DNA from: Zymoseptoria tritici IPO323
Lineage: Eukaryota; Ascomycota; Dothideomycetes; Mycosphaerellales; Mycosphaerellaceae
NCBI RefSeq assembly: GCF_000219625.1
Contig: NC_018206.1
Location: 372,001 to 436,000, forward strand
Length of the DNA stretch: 64,000 nt
Direction of reading: 5' to 3'
A program made the position numbers and the translations under genes. Below, in pieces: positions 41,667 through 53,306 of the stretch. The notes below the pieces were generated by a model. It was not told the origin of the DNA. It saw only the letters and a list, made by a program, of their open reading frames with translations, and did no database searches. Every line of letters starts with the position of its first letter. Within the stretch, counting starts at the first letter, position 1.

Positions 41667-44308
41667 ATGTCCGCCGCGGACAACAATCCCTCCCCAGCGG
41701 CGAGCCGTCAAATAGAGACCGACGATGACGACATGGACTTTGAGGTGAGCATCAACATTCGAGGGGCGATATGCGGTGGCGAGAGAGGTGCTGATGTGTT
41801 TGCATGGCAGACGCAGAGTGAGAGTGTGACCGACGCAGACAACTATGAGGATGTCTCCGAGTATGACGAGCAAGAAGACGATGAAGCCGCCACTACACTC
41901 TACTTCGACGCCGAAGAGGGAACATTACGAACGGCCAATGGAGATCAGATTGAAATCACAATGGACGGCGACGCGGTCGAAGAGGAAGTAGAAGATGACG
42001 ACGAGGCAGAAGGAGGAGCAGCAGAAGGAGCAGAAGGCACCCAGACACCACAACCCGCGGCGCAACCTCAGCAGCGAGCACAAACCATCACGAGTACGTC
42101 CACAACCACAACACAACCACCAGGTCTTTTGAGAAGGCTGAGTTCCGCAACTCAACAACGCGTAAGCATATCGAGCTGATGTGCTGATCCTACTGGTGTA
42201 GTAACCCAGCAACAGATTCTCCAACTCCTTAGTCAGGCCGGCATAAGAGGTGTCCTGCAGCCAGGTGGTGGAATTCGAGGCGCTGCACGGCGTGGGCAGG
42301 CAGAGGTCGACGAAGATGACGATGAAGACGAAGATGCAGAGGGATACAGCTACGCAGGTTACGACAGACGACGCTTGAGGAGACGACGACCATCCTTCGA
42401 GGGCGATCGATACCCACCGATTCCAAACGAAAAGGGCAAAGAGCTGATGGAGAGCGGTACATTCGGTCACAATGATCGATGCGAACACACTGCTTGTGGT
42501 ATGCCGTTCTCGGACGACACCATGCGTAAGAGAAGACGGCTATCAAGACGAATGCTGGATCGGGAGATGGGCGTGGAGAATCGAGGTCGTGCTCGCGCTC
42601 TCAACGGCCTAGCATCCCAGACGCTCATTCCTGGCTCCAAGGCAGATCTCATCATCAATCTCAACGCACGATGCTACTCTGGCCAATTCAGCGAGGATGG
42701 TTCGTTCTTCTTCGCCTGTGGTCAAGACTTCAAAGTCCGCATGTACGACACATCGAATCCTTATGACTGGAAGTACTACAACACGGTCAACTACTACGGC
42801 GGCCAATGGACGATCACCGACGCATCATTATCTCCCGACAACAAACTACTCGCCTACAGCAGTATTCGCAGCCAAGTTTGCCTCGCCAATACCGAAAAGG
42901 GAGACACCTCCGATCCTCGACTTCTCGACTTTGCAGACATGGGCTCTGGTAGATCCGGAGCTACAGGCTGGGGTCGAAGTCGGGGACATTTCGGAATTTG
43001 GTCTTTGCGATTCAGTGGTGATGGGAGTGAGATCGTCGCAGGTACCAGCGACCAGAGTGTTTATGTTTACGACCTCGAAGCGCAACGCAGCATACTGCGA
43101 ATACCCGGCCACATGGACGACGTTAACGCGGTTTGTTTCGGCGACAAGATGTCTCCTCACATCCTCTACTCTGGCTCTGATGACACTACCCTCAAAGTCT
43201 GGGATCGGAGATCACTCGCATCGATGCGTCCGGCGGGCATGTTTCTCGGACACACAGAAGGACTGACATATATCGACAGTAAAGGTGATGGACGCTATGT
43301 CATCTCCAACGCCAAAGATCAGACTTGCAAACTCTGGGACTTGCGGAAAATGATCAGTACCGACAAGGGCGAGAACATCAATCCTCAGGTAATATGTTTC
43401 GGGAACACTGACACGCTTCTCTGCTAACGACACGTGGCAGGACTACACAACAAACTTCGATTACCGCTTCTCCCCCTACGACACAAACGACCATCGACCT
43501 CACCCACACGACTGCTCTCTCGTCACCTTCCGCGGCCACCGCGTCCTCAAGACGCTCATCCGCTGCCACTTCTCTCCGCCCACCTCCACCGACCAACGCT
43601 ACATCTACTCCGGCTCCCACGACGGCAAAATCTACGTCTGGAATCTCGACGGCACGAAAGCGGGAGAGCCGATCAACGTCCTCGCCGCGACCAAGAATTC
43701 CCGCCCGGTCTCGGACGAACGCTTCGTCGATCGCTATGACTACTACGGCCGCGGCGGGGTGTGGAAGACGATCGTCCGCGATGCGAGTTGGCATCCTCAT
43801 GCTCCCGTCATCGCCGCCACGTCTTGGAATGGATGGGATCATGGACTTGGGACTTGTACTGTGCACTCCTGGAACGGCGGCGACGACGGCGAAAGCGTCG
43901 ATGAAATTGGAGAGATTCCCGCCGAAGGCGATCATCGAGATGTGGAAGGTGGACGACTTGGTTCTGCTCCAATGGGTGCCCGTGTTACCGCGCAACTGAG
44001 GCACGATGCAAGATTTTACGCAAGCGGAGTCGCGCAGGACGCGAGAAGCCAGAGGAGCCGAGGGGCGAGAATGATGGGTGGTTTGGGTGCGTTGTGGGGT
44101 GGTGCTGGTGATGATGATGAGGAGGCTGACGATATGATTAGGTGATGGTGATGAGGATGATGAGCTGGGAGAGGATGACATCGACCAAGGTTGGGAGTCT
44201 GCTTCCGACGACGAGGAGGAGGAAGAGGATGATGAGGAGGACGGAGGGGAGGAGATGGAGTATGAGGGTGTGGATGATGATGGAGATGTGGAATTTGCGG
44301 AAGAGTAG
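41667..44308 (+). CDS. DCAF11: WD40 protein, DCAF11/LEC14B homologue (CUL4-DDB1 substrate receptor)
   Basis: Five exons: 41667-41744, 41811-42161, 42210-43388, 43441-44086, 44142-44308; the joined frame gives 806 residues. The N-terminal 200 residues are acidic and low complexity. The family start is 'LLSQAGIRGVLQPGGG', then 'GHNDRCEHTACGMPFSDD', followed by seven or so WD40 blades: 'RCYSGQFSEDGSFFFACGQD', 'FGIWSLRFSGDGSEIVAGTS', 'ILYSGSDDTTLKVWDRRS', 'YVISNAKDQTCKLWDLRK' and 'YIYSGSHDGKIYVWNLDG'. DCAF11 presents substrates to the CUL4-DDB1 ubiquitin ligase in the nucleus. Without the last intron (44087-44141, GTGCGT donor, CTGAC branch) translation would stop at 44145; splicing it adds a 55-residue Asp/Glu-rich tail ending 'GDVEFAEE'. 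Intron 1 is 66 nt and free of in-frame stops. Confidence 0.88.
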
Positions 44309-44983
44309 ATGGGCTGGGTGGGATGGGACGGGATGAGTTGGCTGGCGCTCGCGAGATCTTTTGCTTCTTAGCACGTTGCGTGCATATGCTCGCGCTGAAT
44401 TTGGCGGCCTTTGCATTGGGATTGGGATGCACACGATTACGACAGATTATGACAAGAACTGTATATGATGCCATCTGTGGGCTTTTTCGAACAGTGCGGC
44501 CGAGGTCATCGCTGCTCCTCTCTGTACCGGTTGCAAGGCAAAGCGAACGCCTGGTCGTGACAATGGACTGGTATCGATTCGAGGCTGAAGACCATTGACG
44601 GGTTGGTGGGTTGCGGAGAATGTACAACAAGCGTTGGTAGTATACAGTGTATCAATCCGGTAGGCTCCAATGCCATCGAACAGATTGAAATGATGCCCGA
44701 AATATGATTGGAAAATCCCTTAAGCTTTTTATCCGCCGATTCTCCATGTGCTTCGCTTTGATGTTTCTGCCATTGCGATTTCGTGCGCCGTGTAATGCCA
44801 TTTCGCTCATCTTCACCATTATCGACCCCATTCACCGGCGCCCCTTTCCTCCGGATCTCTTCTCCCTTCTTCGCCGAACCATTCCTCACGCCTTCCACCC
44901 TCCATATCAATGGCACCTCTCTTGTTCTTTTCCCATACGCCGTTCCCCACATGCCATCTCTCGCCTTTCCAGAATCGAATCGT
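44309..44983. other. Intergenic, DCAF11 to SEC61-gamma
   Basis: Convergent 3' regions of the two flanking genes. No additional gene is visible. Confidence 0.5.
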
Positions 44984-45359
44984 CTATGCGCCGCCAACGA
45001 GGATGTTGTTCACCGGGATGTGGACTGTACACCCCACGCGCGTCAGTAGGCCATCCCTCTCGTTTCCACATTGCATCCTTCTCCGGAATCGCAGGCAGTA
45101 CTCACTCAGCTTGACGATGTAACCAATCACTCCCATAATCAGAAACCCCATGCCCACGGCTTGCGAGATGCGGATGAATTCGCGCTTGTCGGCTGTATGA
45201 TTCACGCGATATGTCAGCTGCCATTCATATGATCTGTGATATTCCAGGACGAGAAGGCATCGCGGGCGAGGACGTACGTTTGCTGCAGCGTGTGAGGAAG
45301 CCGCGGCCGTCTTTGAGGAATTCGCGCGGCATTTCGAGGAGGTCTTTGGCTTGGTCCAT
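44984..45359 (-). CDS. SSS1: Protein translocon subunit Sec61-gamma/Sss1
   Basis: Three small exons, 45359-45278, 45192-45106 and 45024-44984, give 69 residues, the normal length. The chain reads 'MDQAKDLLEMPREFLKDGR', 'RCSKPDKREFIRISQAVGM', 'GFLIMGVIGYIVKL' and 'HIPVNNILVGGA'. Sec61-gamma is the tail-anchored clamp subunit of the ER translocon; the K-P-D-..-E-F motif and the single C-terminal span are diagnostic. Introns are 85 and 81 nt, longer than the local norm. It shares a 313-bp head-to-head intergenic region with the FSH1 gene. Confidence 0.95.
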
Positions 45360-45672
45360 TTTGAAGGTTTGGTTGGATGGGTGGATGTGTTGGAGCGATT
45401 GGTTCGGGGGTTTGGTAGTAGATTTGATGTCGTGTGAGGTTCAATGGGAGACGTCGTCGGGAGGAAATGTGGAGGAGTGAGGACAGCTTGTCTCGATGCT
45501 GCAGGGATGGAGATTCGGCTTGGCGTCGGTCAGGGTCCGGGCTGCGACTTTCACTCACTTGGAGTCCGTGCGTGTATCTTGCTTCCTTCCTCATTCGGCA
45601 CGTGGAAACTACGAATGCACAGAAACACTAGAAACAATAGACCGCCGTCGAACTCGTCTTCCTGCCTCCACC
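45360..45672. promoter_or_regulatory. Bidirectional promoter region, SEC61-gamma / FSH1
   Basis: The only sequence between two divergent start codons, so it must contain both 5' UTRs and promoters. No specific element is claimed. Confidence 0.55.
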
Positions 45673-46542
45673 ATGGCCACGTCAAGTCCCAAGGCAACCC
45701 TCAAGATCCTCATGCTCCACGGCTACACCCAATCCGGCCATCTCTTCGCAATCAAAACCAAAGCCCTGAAAAAGTCCCTCGAAAAAGCCTTTCCCGCCGC
45801 TCCTAAGCCCGGTCACCTCACCCAATATCCAGGTGGAGTCGAACTCGTCTACCCTACCGGTCCCCTCAAACTCAATCCCGCCGAACTTCCCGGCGCAGAT
45901 CTGGACGGTGCGGCAGATGATACAGATTCAGAAGCGTATGGCTGGTGGCGACGGAAAGATGTAGGACCCGGTTCGGAACCTCTCTACGCCGACTTGGACT
46001 CGGGACTGAGGGTCATCGCCGAGACTTTGAAGAACGATGGACCGTTCGCTGGCGTCATCGGGTTCTCGCAAGGCGGAGCGGCGGCAGCGTTGGTCGCAAG
46101 TCTACTTGACGAAGGAAGGGTGGAAGCTTTCCAACGACTTGAGAAAAGCGGTAGCGGGATGCCCTACCCACCGGAATTCCTCGACCCCAGCACAGGCAAG
46201 CAAATCCATCCACCATTGAAGTTCGCGGCGAGTTACTCCGGTTTTCGACCCGGACATCCACAGTACGAAGCATTTTTCACGCCGAAGATTCAGACGCGGA
46301 TGTGTCACTTTGTCGGCAGCGTAGATACGGTTGTATCCGAGGAGAGGGTGCTTGCGCTGGCGAAGGGATCGGAAGAGGGAAAGGGGAGGGTGGTGTATCA
46401 TCCGGGAGGCCACTTTTTGCCGGCGAGTCAGAAGCAGACTGTGGCGGCTTTGATTGGGTTTGTGAGGGAGGTTGTTGAGGGAGGGGGTGGGGATGCGAAG
46501 GAGGAGGAGGAGAGGGCAGAGGATATGGAGTTGCCTTTTTGA
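45673..46542 (+). CDS. FSH1-family serine hydrolase
   Basis: Single exon, 289 residues. FSH1/DUF341 proteins are small cytosolic alpha/beta hydrolases related to human OVCA2 and to polyketide-releasing hydrolases. The family opening 'LKILMLHGYTQSG' is at residues 10-22. The catalytic triad is visible: Ser132 in 'GVIGFSQGGA', Asp218 in 'FVGSVDTVV' and His247 in 'HPGGHFLP'. The C-terminal 20 residues are a Gly/Glu-rich tail. The Met at 45673 follows a good context (CCACCATGG) and directly precedes the hydrolase fold; an upstream in-frame Met at 45496 would add Arg-rich UTR-like sequence. No biosynthetic cluster surrounds it, so a housekeeping esterase is more likely than a pathway enzyme. Confidence 0.92.
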   Translation: MATSSPKATLKILMLHGYTQSGHLFAIKTKALKKSLEKAFPAAPKPGHLTQYPGGVELVYPTGPLKLNPAELPGADLDGAADDTDSEAYGWWRRKDVGPGSEPLYADLDSGLRVIAETLKNDGPFAGVIGFSQGGAAAALVASLLDEGRVEAFQRLEKSGSGMPYPPEFLDPSTGKQIHPPLKFAASYSGFRPGHPQYEAFFTPKIQTRMCHFVGSVDTVVSEERVLALAKGSEEGKGRVVYHPGGHFLPASQKQTVAALIGFVREVVEGGGGDAKEEEERAEDMELPF

Positions 46543-47304
46543 GGAAGTTTTGGAGTGTTCTCGATGCGTTGCATATCTGTCATGATGTCCATCACTGCTG
46601 CTCTCCAAACTGCTCCTGGGAGCGGATTCGGAATCTCGGAATCTCGACCCAGGATACCGGATGCCCAGGCAGTGGGAAGTGGGACAAAGGTAGCTTGCAA
46701 GCTGAACGCAGGCCATTGGGGCGAGACGAAGAGACCAATTGTGACCGAAATGGAAGTCACAGCTGAACGCAAGTCAACAGATCAAAAGGGAGAAGACGAG
46801 GCTTATCCATCGATAGCTACAGGCGCTACCTCATCATGCGGAATACATCGACCGTCCACTTGCTCCAAGTTGTGACGACAGATCACTGATCTCATCGTGG
46901 TGGAGTGACCGAGGGATGGTATCCGAGTCTATCACGGCCCACGGACTCAACATTGCTTATACGGCACGACGGACTGCTTGCGCGCACACCGAAATATCTC
47001 ATCGATATTCGTCTTGCACCTCTTACAGGACGTTCTCTTGGACCTCAGCTTGCGCTCGCAGACCCGTCGAAAGACGTGGACCCTTCTTGGCCTTGTCGCT
47101 CTGCTGAAGACGCCTGCTTTCTGATAAAGTCAACCACACTGGACTGGTTCTCATTACGCTTGTCCGAGCGCACCTCCCAACGGCTGAGCTTGGAATAATG
47201 CAGGTGATCACAGACGGTTGTTCGAGACGGAATCGTGAGATTCGTGCTCTCTGATCTTGCGAAGCTCTCATGTGCTGTGTCTGCGGGTTGTCAATGCCCG
47301 GTCT
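46543..47304. other. Intergenic, FSH1 to receptor gene
   Basis: Convergent 3' flanks, about 760 bases. Nothing recognisable. Confidence 0.5.
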
Positions 47305-48784
47305 TCACATCGACTTCTGGGCCGAACTGTCGGTCCCAATATTTTCTATGCTATCCAGCTGCTCTGTTAGCCGGGCGAACATCAATTCCTCCTGTCTCGT
47401 CGGACTCCTTTCTGTGGTCCGCGTAGCTTCCTCCCGACTCAACATGACCGCTTCCTGCTCCCCGTTCATGGCCTCGCTTCGGATGTCGACCGTCTTGACA
47501 GTCGTCATCCGTACTTCTCCACACTGGCCGTAAGTATGTCTCGTTTCGAGCGTTAGCCTGCTTTTGATGTGCTCCTCATTGCTCCCGCCGCTGGAGATCC
47601 GTTCCTCCGAGTCTCCTCTTCCGTGTATTTCCTCCAGATCCTCGTCCTTCATCGCACCCACCACGCTGATCGTCGTTGTTGTACCGAATGGTCCGGGCTT
47701 TCTGTAATACCACGGTCTCGTGGCGAAGGTCGCCAGGACTCCCACATTCTCCCCAGCCAAGGCCATGTTGGGCACTGCTCTCCTCGTCATCAGAAATAGA
47801 AGTACGTCCAACCAACCACAACTCGTGATCAGCGCACCCGCCACGCATAACCCCGCGAACGAGTTCTGCTGGCCCGCCATAGCTCGCAATCGAATGATCA
47901 CCAATGGCAACGTACACAGGCCATGAACCAGCGGATACCACACCATCGACCTGACCGCAATCTCAGCCGCTCGGCGTTCCGCTCGACTCAGAAAACACCT
48001 CTCGCTTCGTATTCGCTGGCGGAGAATCACAACAATGGTAGTGTACACCAACGCCGTACAGAATTCAAACGCCACCAGCCAGAAGTAATGCAGCCATATT
48101 CGGTCCTCGATGTATTTCTTGTTGATAAAACACCAAGCACCCGCTCGGGTGTAGTACATGTCCGACCTGTCGAGATGGGAGAGCACGCCGCCGAGTGCGA
48201 GAGCGTACACAAACTGCGAAGGTGAGTTAGGAAGAGGCATCGATCGGAGCGGAAGAGAGCATACCATCCACAAGCCCGCAACGCAGAGTGAGAACCAGCG
48301 ATGTCTCATACGATAGCCAAGAATGATATCCATAAAACAATGAATCGCAATGGCAGAAGTGAAGACCCCCGAAGCCATATCTCCAATCGAAAGGAACCTT
48401 CCAAACACCATTGGTGATCAGCGAACCAATCCTCAACCATTCCTTGGGCACTCAATGAACTCACCACCCCTGCGCGACACAAGTCCTCGTCCCAACCAGG
48501 ACCGCATCTTCAAACACCCACACGGCATTCAGCGCAAACGCAATCGACTGCTGAATGTCCGCGCAAAAGAGATTGAAAATCAGAATCAGAAACTGCACGA
48601 CCCGAGCGTTGAGTTTCCTCCGGCTGGTGAGGAGTTGGACCGCTAAAGCACAGAAAAGACAAGAAGAAGTGATGAGCGAGAGAGTTCCTAGCACGGCGAT
48701 GGCGCTGAGACCGTGGTGCAGGACCGGCGGGAGGTTGATGAGGTCGGAGGAGGAGGTGACGAGTGCCTGCTCGGTGGTGGACAT
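47305..48784 (-). CDS. Seven-transmembrane receptor, Git3/GPR1-like fungal GPCR
   Basis: Three exons, 48784-48465, 48397-48265 and 48213-47305, give 453 residues; introns are 67 and 51 nt. Seven hydrophobic spans occupy the first 300 residues, starting with 'AIAVLGTLSLITSSCLFCAL'. Splicing creates 'CVAQGWFLSIGDMASGVFT', the 'C..QG....GD.ASG.FT' signature at span 3 of Git3 and cAMP-receptor-like fungal GPCRs. A basic loop ('RRAAEIAVR') precedes 'SMVWYPLVHGLCTLPLVII'. The C-terminal 150 residues are a hydrophilic, Glu/Arg/Ser-rich tail, expected to be cytosolic and phosphorylated. Git3 receptors sense glucose or other nutrients through a G-alpha and cAMP; the ligand here is unknown. The exact GPCR class is uncertain. 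Confidence 0.8.
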
Positions 48785-50071
48785 GGCGCTGGTCGCGCGC
48801 CGGGAGGGAGGGCGTCAGTCGGCAGAGGGTGGAGAGTGGCGACACATCGAGATATGGGCGATCTTTGGGTTGATGTAGACGATGGCAGCTGCAGGTCGTC
48901 TACTCGTGCGCGCTTGTGGCATAACGTCGGTTGGTAATTCCACGTGGAGATCGAGTCGGAGGCCGGCTGATGTTAGTGTGGGATTGGACCGCGACGATGA
49001 CGATTGGGAGGACATGGGTGTCGATATAGCAGAGTGCGTTGAGTTTGATTGGTAATAGTTGATCCGGCTGCTTGATGCCTGGCATCCCAGTGATGGTCGC
49101 TCTGGTGGAATGCGGTGCTGTGGATGTTGGAAGGCTTTCTCGACACAGTAAAGTCGAGTCATCGTTGAGGTAGTTCATCTGGTGTACTGCGATAGACTTT
49201 TCGCATCGTGATCGTGATGCCAGAATAGTAGTGGACAGAAGACCGTTCCCTGTGTCCCTCCGAGATCCTGGGAATCCGCATGGATGGCTCGGCGTGGTTC
49301 ATAATCGATAGCAGCGGCGGAGATTGCGCGACTCGGGTTCCAACGGAAGTGTGTGTTAGGATTCTTAGGAATCGCAAGATTCCGCAATAGTCTCCTTCCA
49401 CAGTCACTGGCCGTGGACTAGGAGTCGGATCGGTTGTTTCGCGATTTTAGGCAATCCATACCGGCAATACCGTGGTCGTGCCGGGCAAAGGGTCTCAGAC
49501 AAAGGATCTACGAGAAGTCTAGAACGTCCGACCCATGTCCAGATCGTGTACATCGTATACGAGGTTGCTTGATGTCTCTCATTGACTGCTGAGCTGCAGG
49601 ACAACACCGTCTTCACTTGGGTTCGTGGGCTTGTGTGTTTCGAGTTTCCTGTCAAGCGCCTCGTCAACAAGATGCTGCTCTACTTGTCCGTCTCACGATG
49701 ACGCCTAGATGGTGAGAGAGCAAAGCAGGGGGTACTCATGGCGAAGATCATCCGAAGGCGTGTGGTTGGATTCACCTTCGTACCCTGGCGTGACAGGGGA
49801 GCCCGGTTCTTGCTCACCTGCAGAATCTTCGACGATATCCCCGAAATGCACCGTGAACAGCGAGGTCACTTGATACTCGTCGGTAGTTGCTGCCCGAGCA
49901 GCCGCATCGAAATCGGAATGGCAACGTGGTAGACCTGTCTGCCTCGGGTAGATGGATTGGAGCCATAGCAACGGTAAATGATAGCTTGAATTGAATGCAA
50001 CGTTAATGATGACGAACTGACACTGCGTCTTCCCTTGGAACAATGGTACATATTAACGACCCTTTCGCGAA
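48785..50071. other. Intergenic, receptor gene to secreted protein
   Basis: 1.3 kb with no supportable gene on either strand; contains the receptor promoter and the 3' end of the secreted-protein gene. Confidence 0.5.
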
Positions 50072-51455
50072 TCAAGCGCTCTTCATCTCGATACCAAGCT
50101 CTGCGGCCCAGTCCACCGAGTTACTGGTATTCGTCAGCCAAGATTCGTGCCATGCCTCGTGATGCACGAGTGCACGCCAGACTAGTCCACTTACGTCGGA
50201 GTGGGCAGTGCATTGGGAACTTCTGGATCCACTGTTACCATCGCGGGGCCCTCAGCGTCCACGGGCGCGGCAGCCGCAGTGGTAGGGGTGTCCATGTAGA
50301 CGGTGGTGGTACGGCGGATGGTGGACGTTCGGGTAGACCTGGGTTCTGGTTAGAAGGATGATCCCTCGCCGGACGAAGACTGTATACTCACGTTACCGCA
50401 GCGCTGCGGCTCGACGAAGCATTCAGTAGAGTTCTTGTGATCTGGTTGGTTGACGAGGCGGTGCTTGGAGCGACGGCCTCTCTGCGGGTCGTCGTGTACT
50501 CAGTCATGAACTCGAGTTCCAAGTCGGTCGTCATGCGGAAGGTCGTCATGGCTTCGGTAATGTTCGCCGCGAAAGTCTCAATAATAATCTGCGACAGTCC
50601 GTGCAATGTAGTGGAAATGTTGACGGATGTCGTACGTGTCGCCGACTCGGTGAGCAAGGCAGTCTGCCACACCTCGTACTGGCGAATACATTCTGTCGTG
50701 CCGTTGGCGTATCCTGCGCAGACCTTCAGTGCGACCTCTGTAGGCGCCTCGCCAGCGGTGACAGCCTGCCAAGGTGCCAGAAAGTATGTCGTGAGGCGTT
50801 GGACGGTCGGCGCAGCTGTAATCGCGGGAGCCGATGAGGTGGCGACCGCAGACACATTGGCAAAGGTTGTTGGGGCGGGTGTAGCAGCTGAGCTGGAAGC
50901 ACCGACGGCGGAGATGTCGATTGATTCAGTCGGTTTAGCCAGAACGAATCCGTACTCGGTGGAAAAAGTGATGTCTTGCGAACACCTCGAAACGGTGTAC
51001 TTTTGCACAAGTCCGGTCAAGGTGGTCGCGCAGACCATGGTCACGGTCGGCTCGTAGATGGTGGTGCACGTTCCGCTACCAGTCGGGATGGAAACGGACA
51101 CATTGCTCCACAACGCCGTTGATGCAATCGTGGTAGGCCTCGAGGTGAGTGGGAAGATCGCCTTGGGTGGAAGCTCACACAGCGTGAAGAGCGGAGCAAA
51201 GGAGGAGACCAGCTGACTCTGCTCAGTCACGGGCACTGGCTCCATACCAGGAGACGGTGTAATGTAAGTCAGAATGCCTGAAGCAGAAGTCGTTGCTGGT
51301 GCCATGATGATAGTTGGTTGGGCAGTCGATTCAGCTTGTCTACGCGCGTGGCGGACGCCGCGTGCTTCATGTTTGTACTGGCCCAGATGGCGCGCGTCTG
51401 CGTGTAGGGCGAGGAATGCGGTGATTGCAACCCCGAGAGAACGAATGAAAGCCAT
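50072..51455 (-). CDS. Secreted Ser/Thr-rich protein, unknown function
   Basis: Three exons, 51455-50392, 50338-50195 and 50123-50072, give 419 residues; introns are 53 and 70 nt. A signal peptide is clear: 'MAFIRSLGVAITAFLALHADA', followed by a dibasic-rich propeptide-like stretch ('HEARGVRHARRQ'). The mature chain is rich in Ser, Thr, Ala and Val with about seven cysteines ('FTLCELPP', 'GTCTTIYEP', 'MVCATTL', 'SRCSQDI', 'VCAGYANGTTECIRQYEVW') and many N-glycosylation sequons, so it is probably a heavily O-glycosylated extracellular or wall protein. The last exon ends 'WAAELGIEMKSA' without a hydrophobic tail, so no GPI anchor. I recognise no domain. Confidence 0.72.
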
Positions 51456-51743
51456 GTCGAAAGTTAAGATGATCCTGAGTTGAAAGGGTTTGGAGTCCTG
51501 AAGAATAATGACCGTGGTGAGAGAAGCACCCAGTGCTTGTCGTGTTCTATGTCACGGAAGGAAGGCGACAATGCCACGATATTGAAGACCATCCTGCATT
51601 CCTCGGTTGAAACGCATAACAACAAGGGCGGGAGGAGGAATGTCGCATGGGAAATTCTTCCTGACAAACGCCTTGCTTCTGCGGCCATGCAGCCAAGCTG
51701 TCCAGAACAGCCACCTTAACACTTCTTCAAGCAAGGTCTTCAA

Positions 51744-53306
51744 TCAGTCCGAATCGTCCTCGCTTGAGCTTTCTTCCTCACTTGTAGCATCGGATGCGCC
51801 GCTATTCTGCTGACCTCGCTTTTGAAGGATACTATTTTCATCACTGAGAGCCACAATCTTCTGCAGACTCTTTTGCTGCACTCTTCTCAATGCTTCAAGC
51901 TGTAATTTGAGATTTGCGTTCTCGTCCGCCAGTGTGGGTTTGCTTGGAGCTGAGGCAGAATCGTCAAAGGCCAAGAAATCATCGTCGACGACATTTGCTG
52001 CGCCATTCGCATGTGTGCTTGGACTCTTCTTCCACGATGCCAACTCATTGAGGCCTTCGTCTAGCAACGCCAGCGGAAAAGCTGGCGCAGTCAGAGCGTC
52101 CAAAAAGCTGTTGTTCTGCTTCGTAGCGTTTGTAGAAGCAATGTCGGTCGGGAACTGAACTTGCAGAGTGTAGTTGCCGGGCACACTGTCTCTGTCAGAG
52201 CTGTCGAATGCGCCGAATTTTGGTTTTACAATCTCGTTTATTTTCGTCGTTCTCTGGTCTCGAGCAGCAAATCCGGTCACTGGTAGAAATTGGACATTGC
52301 TGACGGGCCCTGGCAGTGGTAGTTGTGTTTGCGTGGAGACGAAGCTTCCACGAGGCACGTCCCATGCGAGAATTGTCCCAGACTGATGACCAGAGATGGC
52401 CGTGCTGCCGTCGAAAGAGATGCTTAAGCTCAATGCGGCACCGTGCGTGGATTCAGGAAGCTTCCACCGAGTGGATGCCGGTGGTTGCACTGGCTCTGTT
52501 GGGTTGGAGCCGTTTTGAATGGCATCGAGCGCGCCGTTCGAGGAGGTGTGAAGGTCGAGCTGTTGCAAAGTGCCGTCTTCGTATCCAACAAACGCTGCTC
52601 GATCAGCCGGATCCAAAGCCAGGCAAAGCGGAACTCCAGGTAGCAGATACGTTCTGAGGAGATTGTTGTTGTGATAGTCCCACACCAGGCAGCTTTTGTC
52701 TTTGGATATCGAGACGACAAAGTTGCAATTTGACGCGCCATTGCCCAACGTCAAAGACGTGATCTCAGATCGATGTGACGAGAATGTGCGCAGCGGAGAG
52801 ACGGCTGATGTCGTAGAGAAGGATAGCAGAGCTGGTAGTGACCAAACGTGAACAGTCGAGTCTTTGGAAGCCGAAAGCAGAAAATTTGAGCTCGCATCCA
52901 CAGCCAGCGCGGTCACAGCCTGGAGATGGGCTTGACTCGTTGTGATCTGTCTGCCCGTGCAAGTCTCCCACAGGAAGATCCTACCTTCAGCGGTGCCCAA
53001 TACCAACACCGAATCGTCGCATGCCAGAGTGATCGATGCGAGCTTTTCAGTGAATGGTACAATGGCCTCCTGATTGCCTTTCAGTCGATTGTAGACGTGG
53101 ACGACACCTTTGTCGGCTTGTGCAGCGAAGATGTGGCTTTCGCTGACCGCCAAGCAGTTGGGCGGCGTCGCGGACTTTTTGAAGATGGATCGCTGGGCTG
53201 CCAGCGGTTGAAATTCGTGCAGGAAGATGGCCGCATCTTTGGCGACGTTCGGACCAGGCGCCTTTGCGGGCACGCCTGTCGAGGCGATGAAGTGCTCCGC
53301 GAGCAT
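51744..53306 (-). CDS. IPI3: Ipi3, WD40 subunit of the Rix1 pre-60S complex
   Basis: Single exon, 520 residues. Ipi3 (human WDR18) joins Rix1 and Ipi1 in the nucleolar complex that processes ITS2 and remodels pre-60S particles; it also takes part in replication licensing. The family opening 'MLAEHFIASTG' and then 'CLAVSESHIFAAQADKGVV' is followed by WD40 blades ('AEGRIFLWETCTGRQI', 'FLLSASKDSTVHVWSLP', 'FVVSISKDKSCLVWDY', 'AISGHQSGTILAWDVPRG'). The C terminus has a predicted coiled coil ('LKLQLEALRRVQQ') and an acidic Ser-rich end typical of the orthologues. The start is set by homology of the first residues. Confidence 0.92.
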   Translation of the reverse strand: MLAEHFIASTGVPAKAPGPNVAKDAAIFLHEFQPLAAQRSIFKKSATPPNCLAVSESHIFAAQADKGVVHVYNRLKGNQEAIVPFTEKLASITLACDDSVLVLGTAEGRIFLWETCTGRQITTSQAHLQAVTALAVDASSNFLLSASKDSTVHVWSLPALLSFSTTSAVSPLRTFSSHRSEITSLTLGNGASNCNFVVSISKDKSCLVWDYHNNNLLRTYLLPGVPLCLALDPADRAAFVGYEDGTLQQLDLHTSSNGALDAIQNGSNPTEPVQPPASTRWKLPESTHGAALSLSISFDGSTAISGHQSGTILAWDVPRGSFVSTQTQLPLPGPVSNVQFLPVTGFAARDQRTTKINEIVKPKFGAFDSSDRDSVPGNYTLQVQFPTDIASTNATKQNNSFLDALTAPAFPLALLDEGLNELASWKKSPSTHANGAANVVDDDFLAFDDSASAPSKPTLADENANLKLQLEALRRVQQKSLQKIVALSDENSILQKRGQQNSGASDATSEEESSSEDDSD

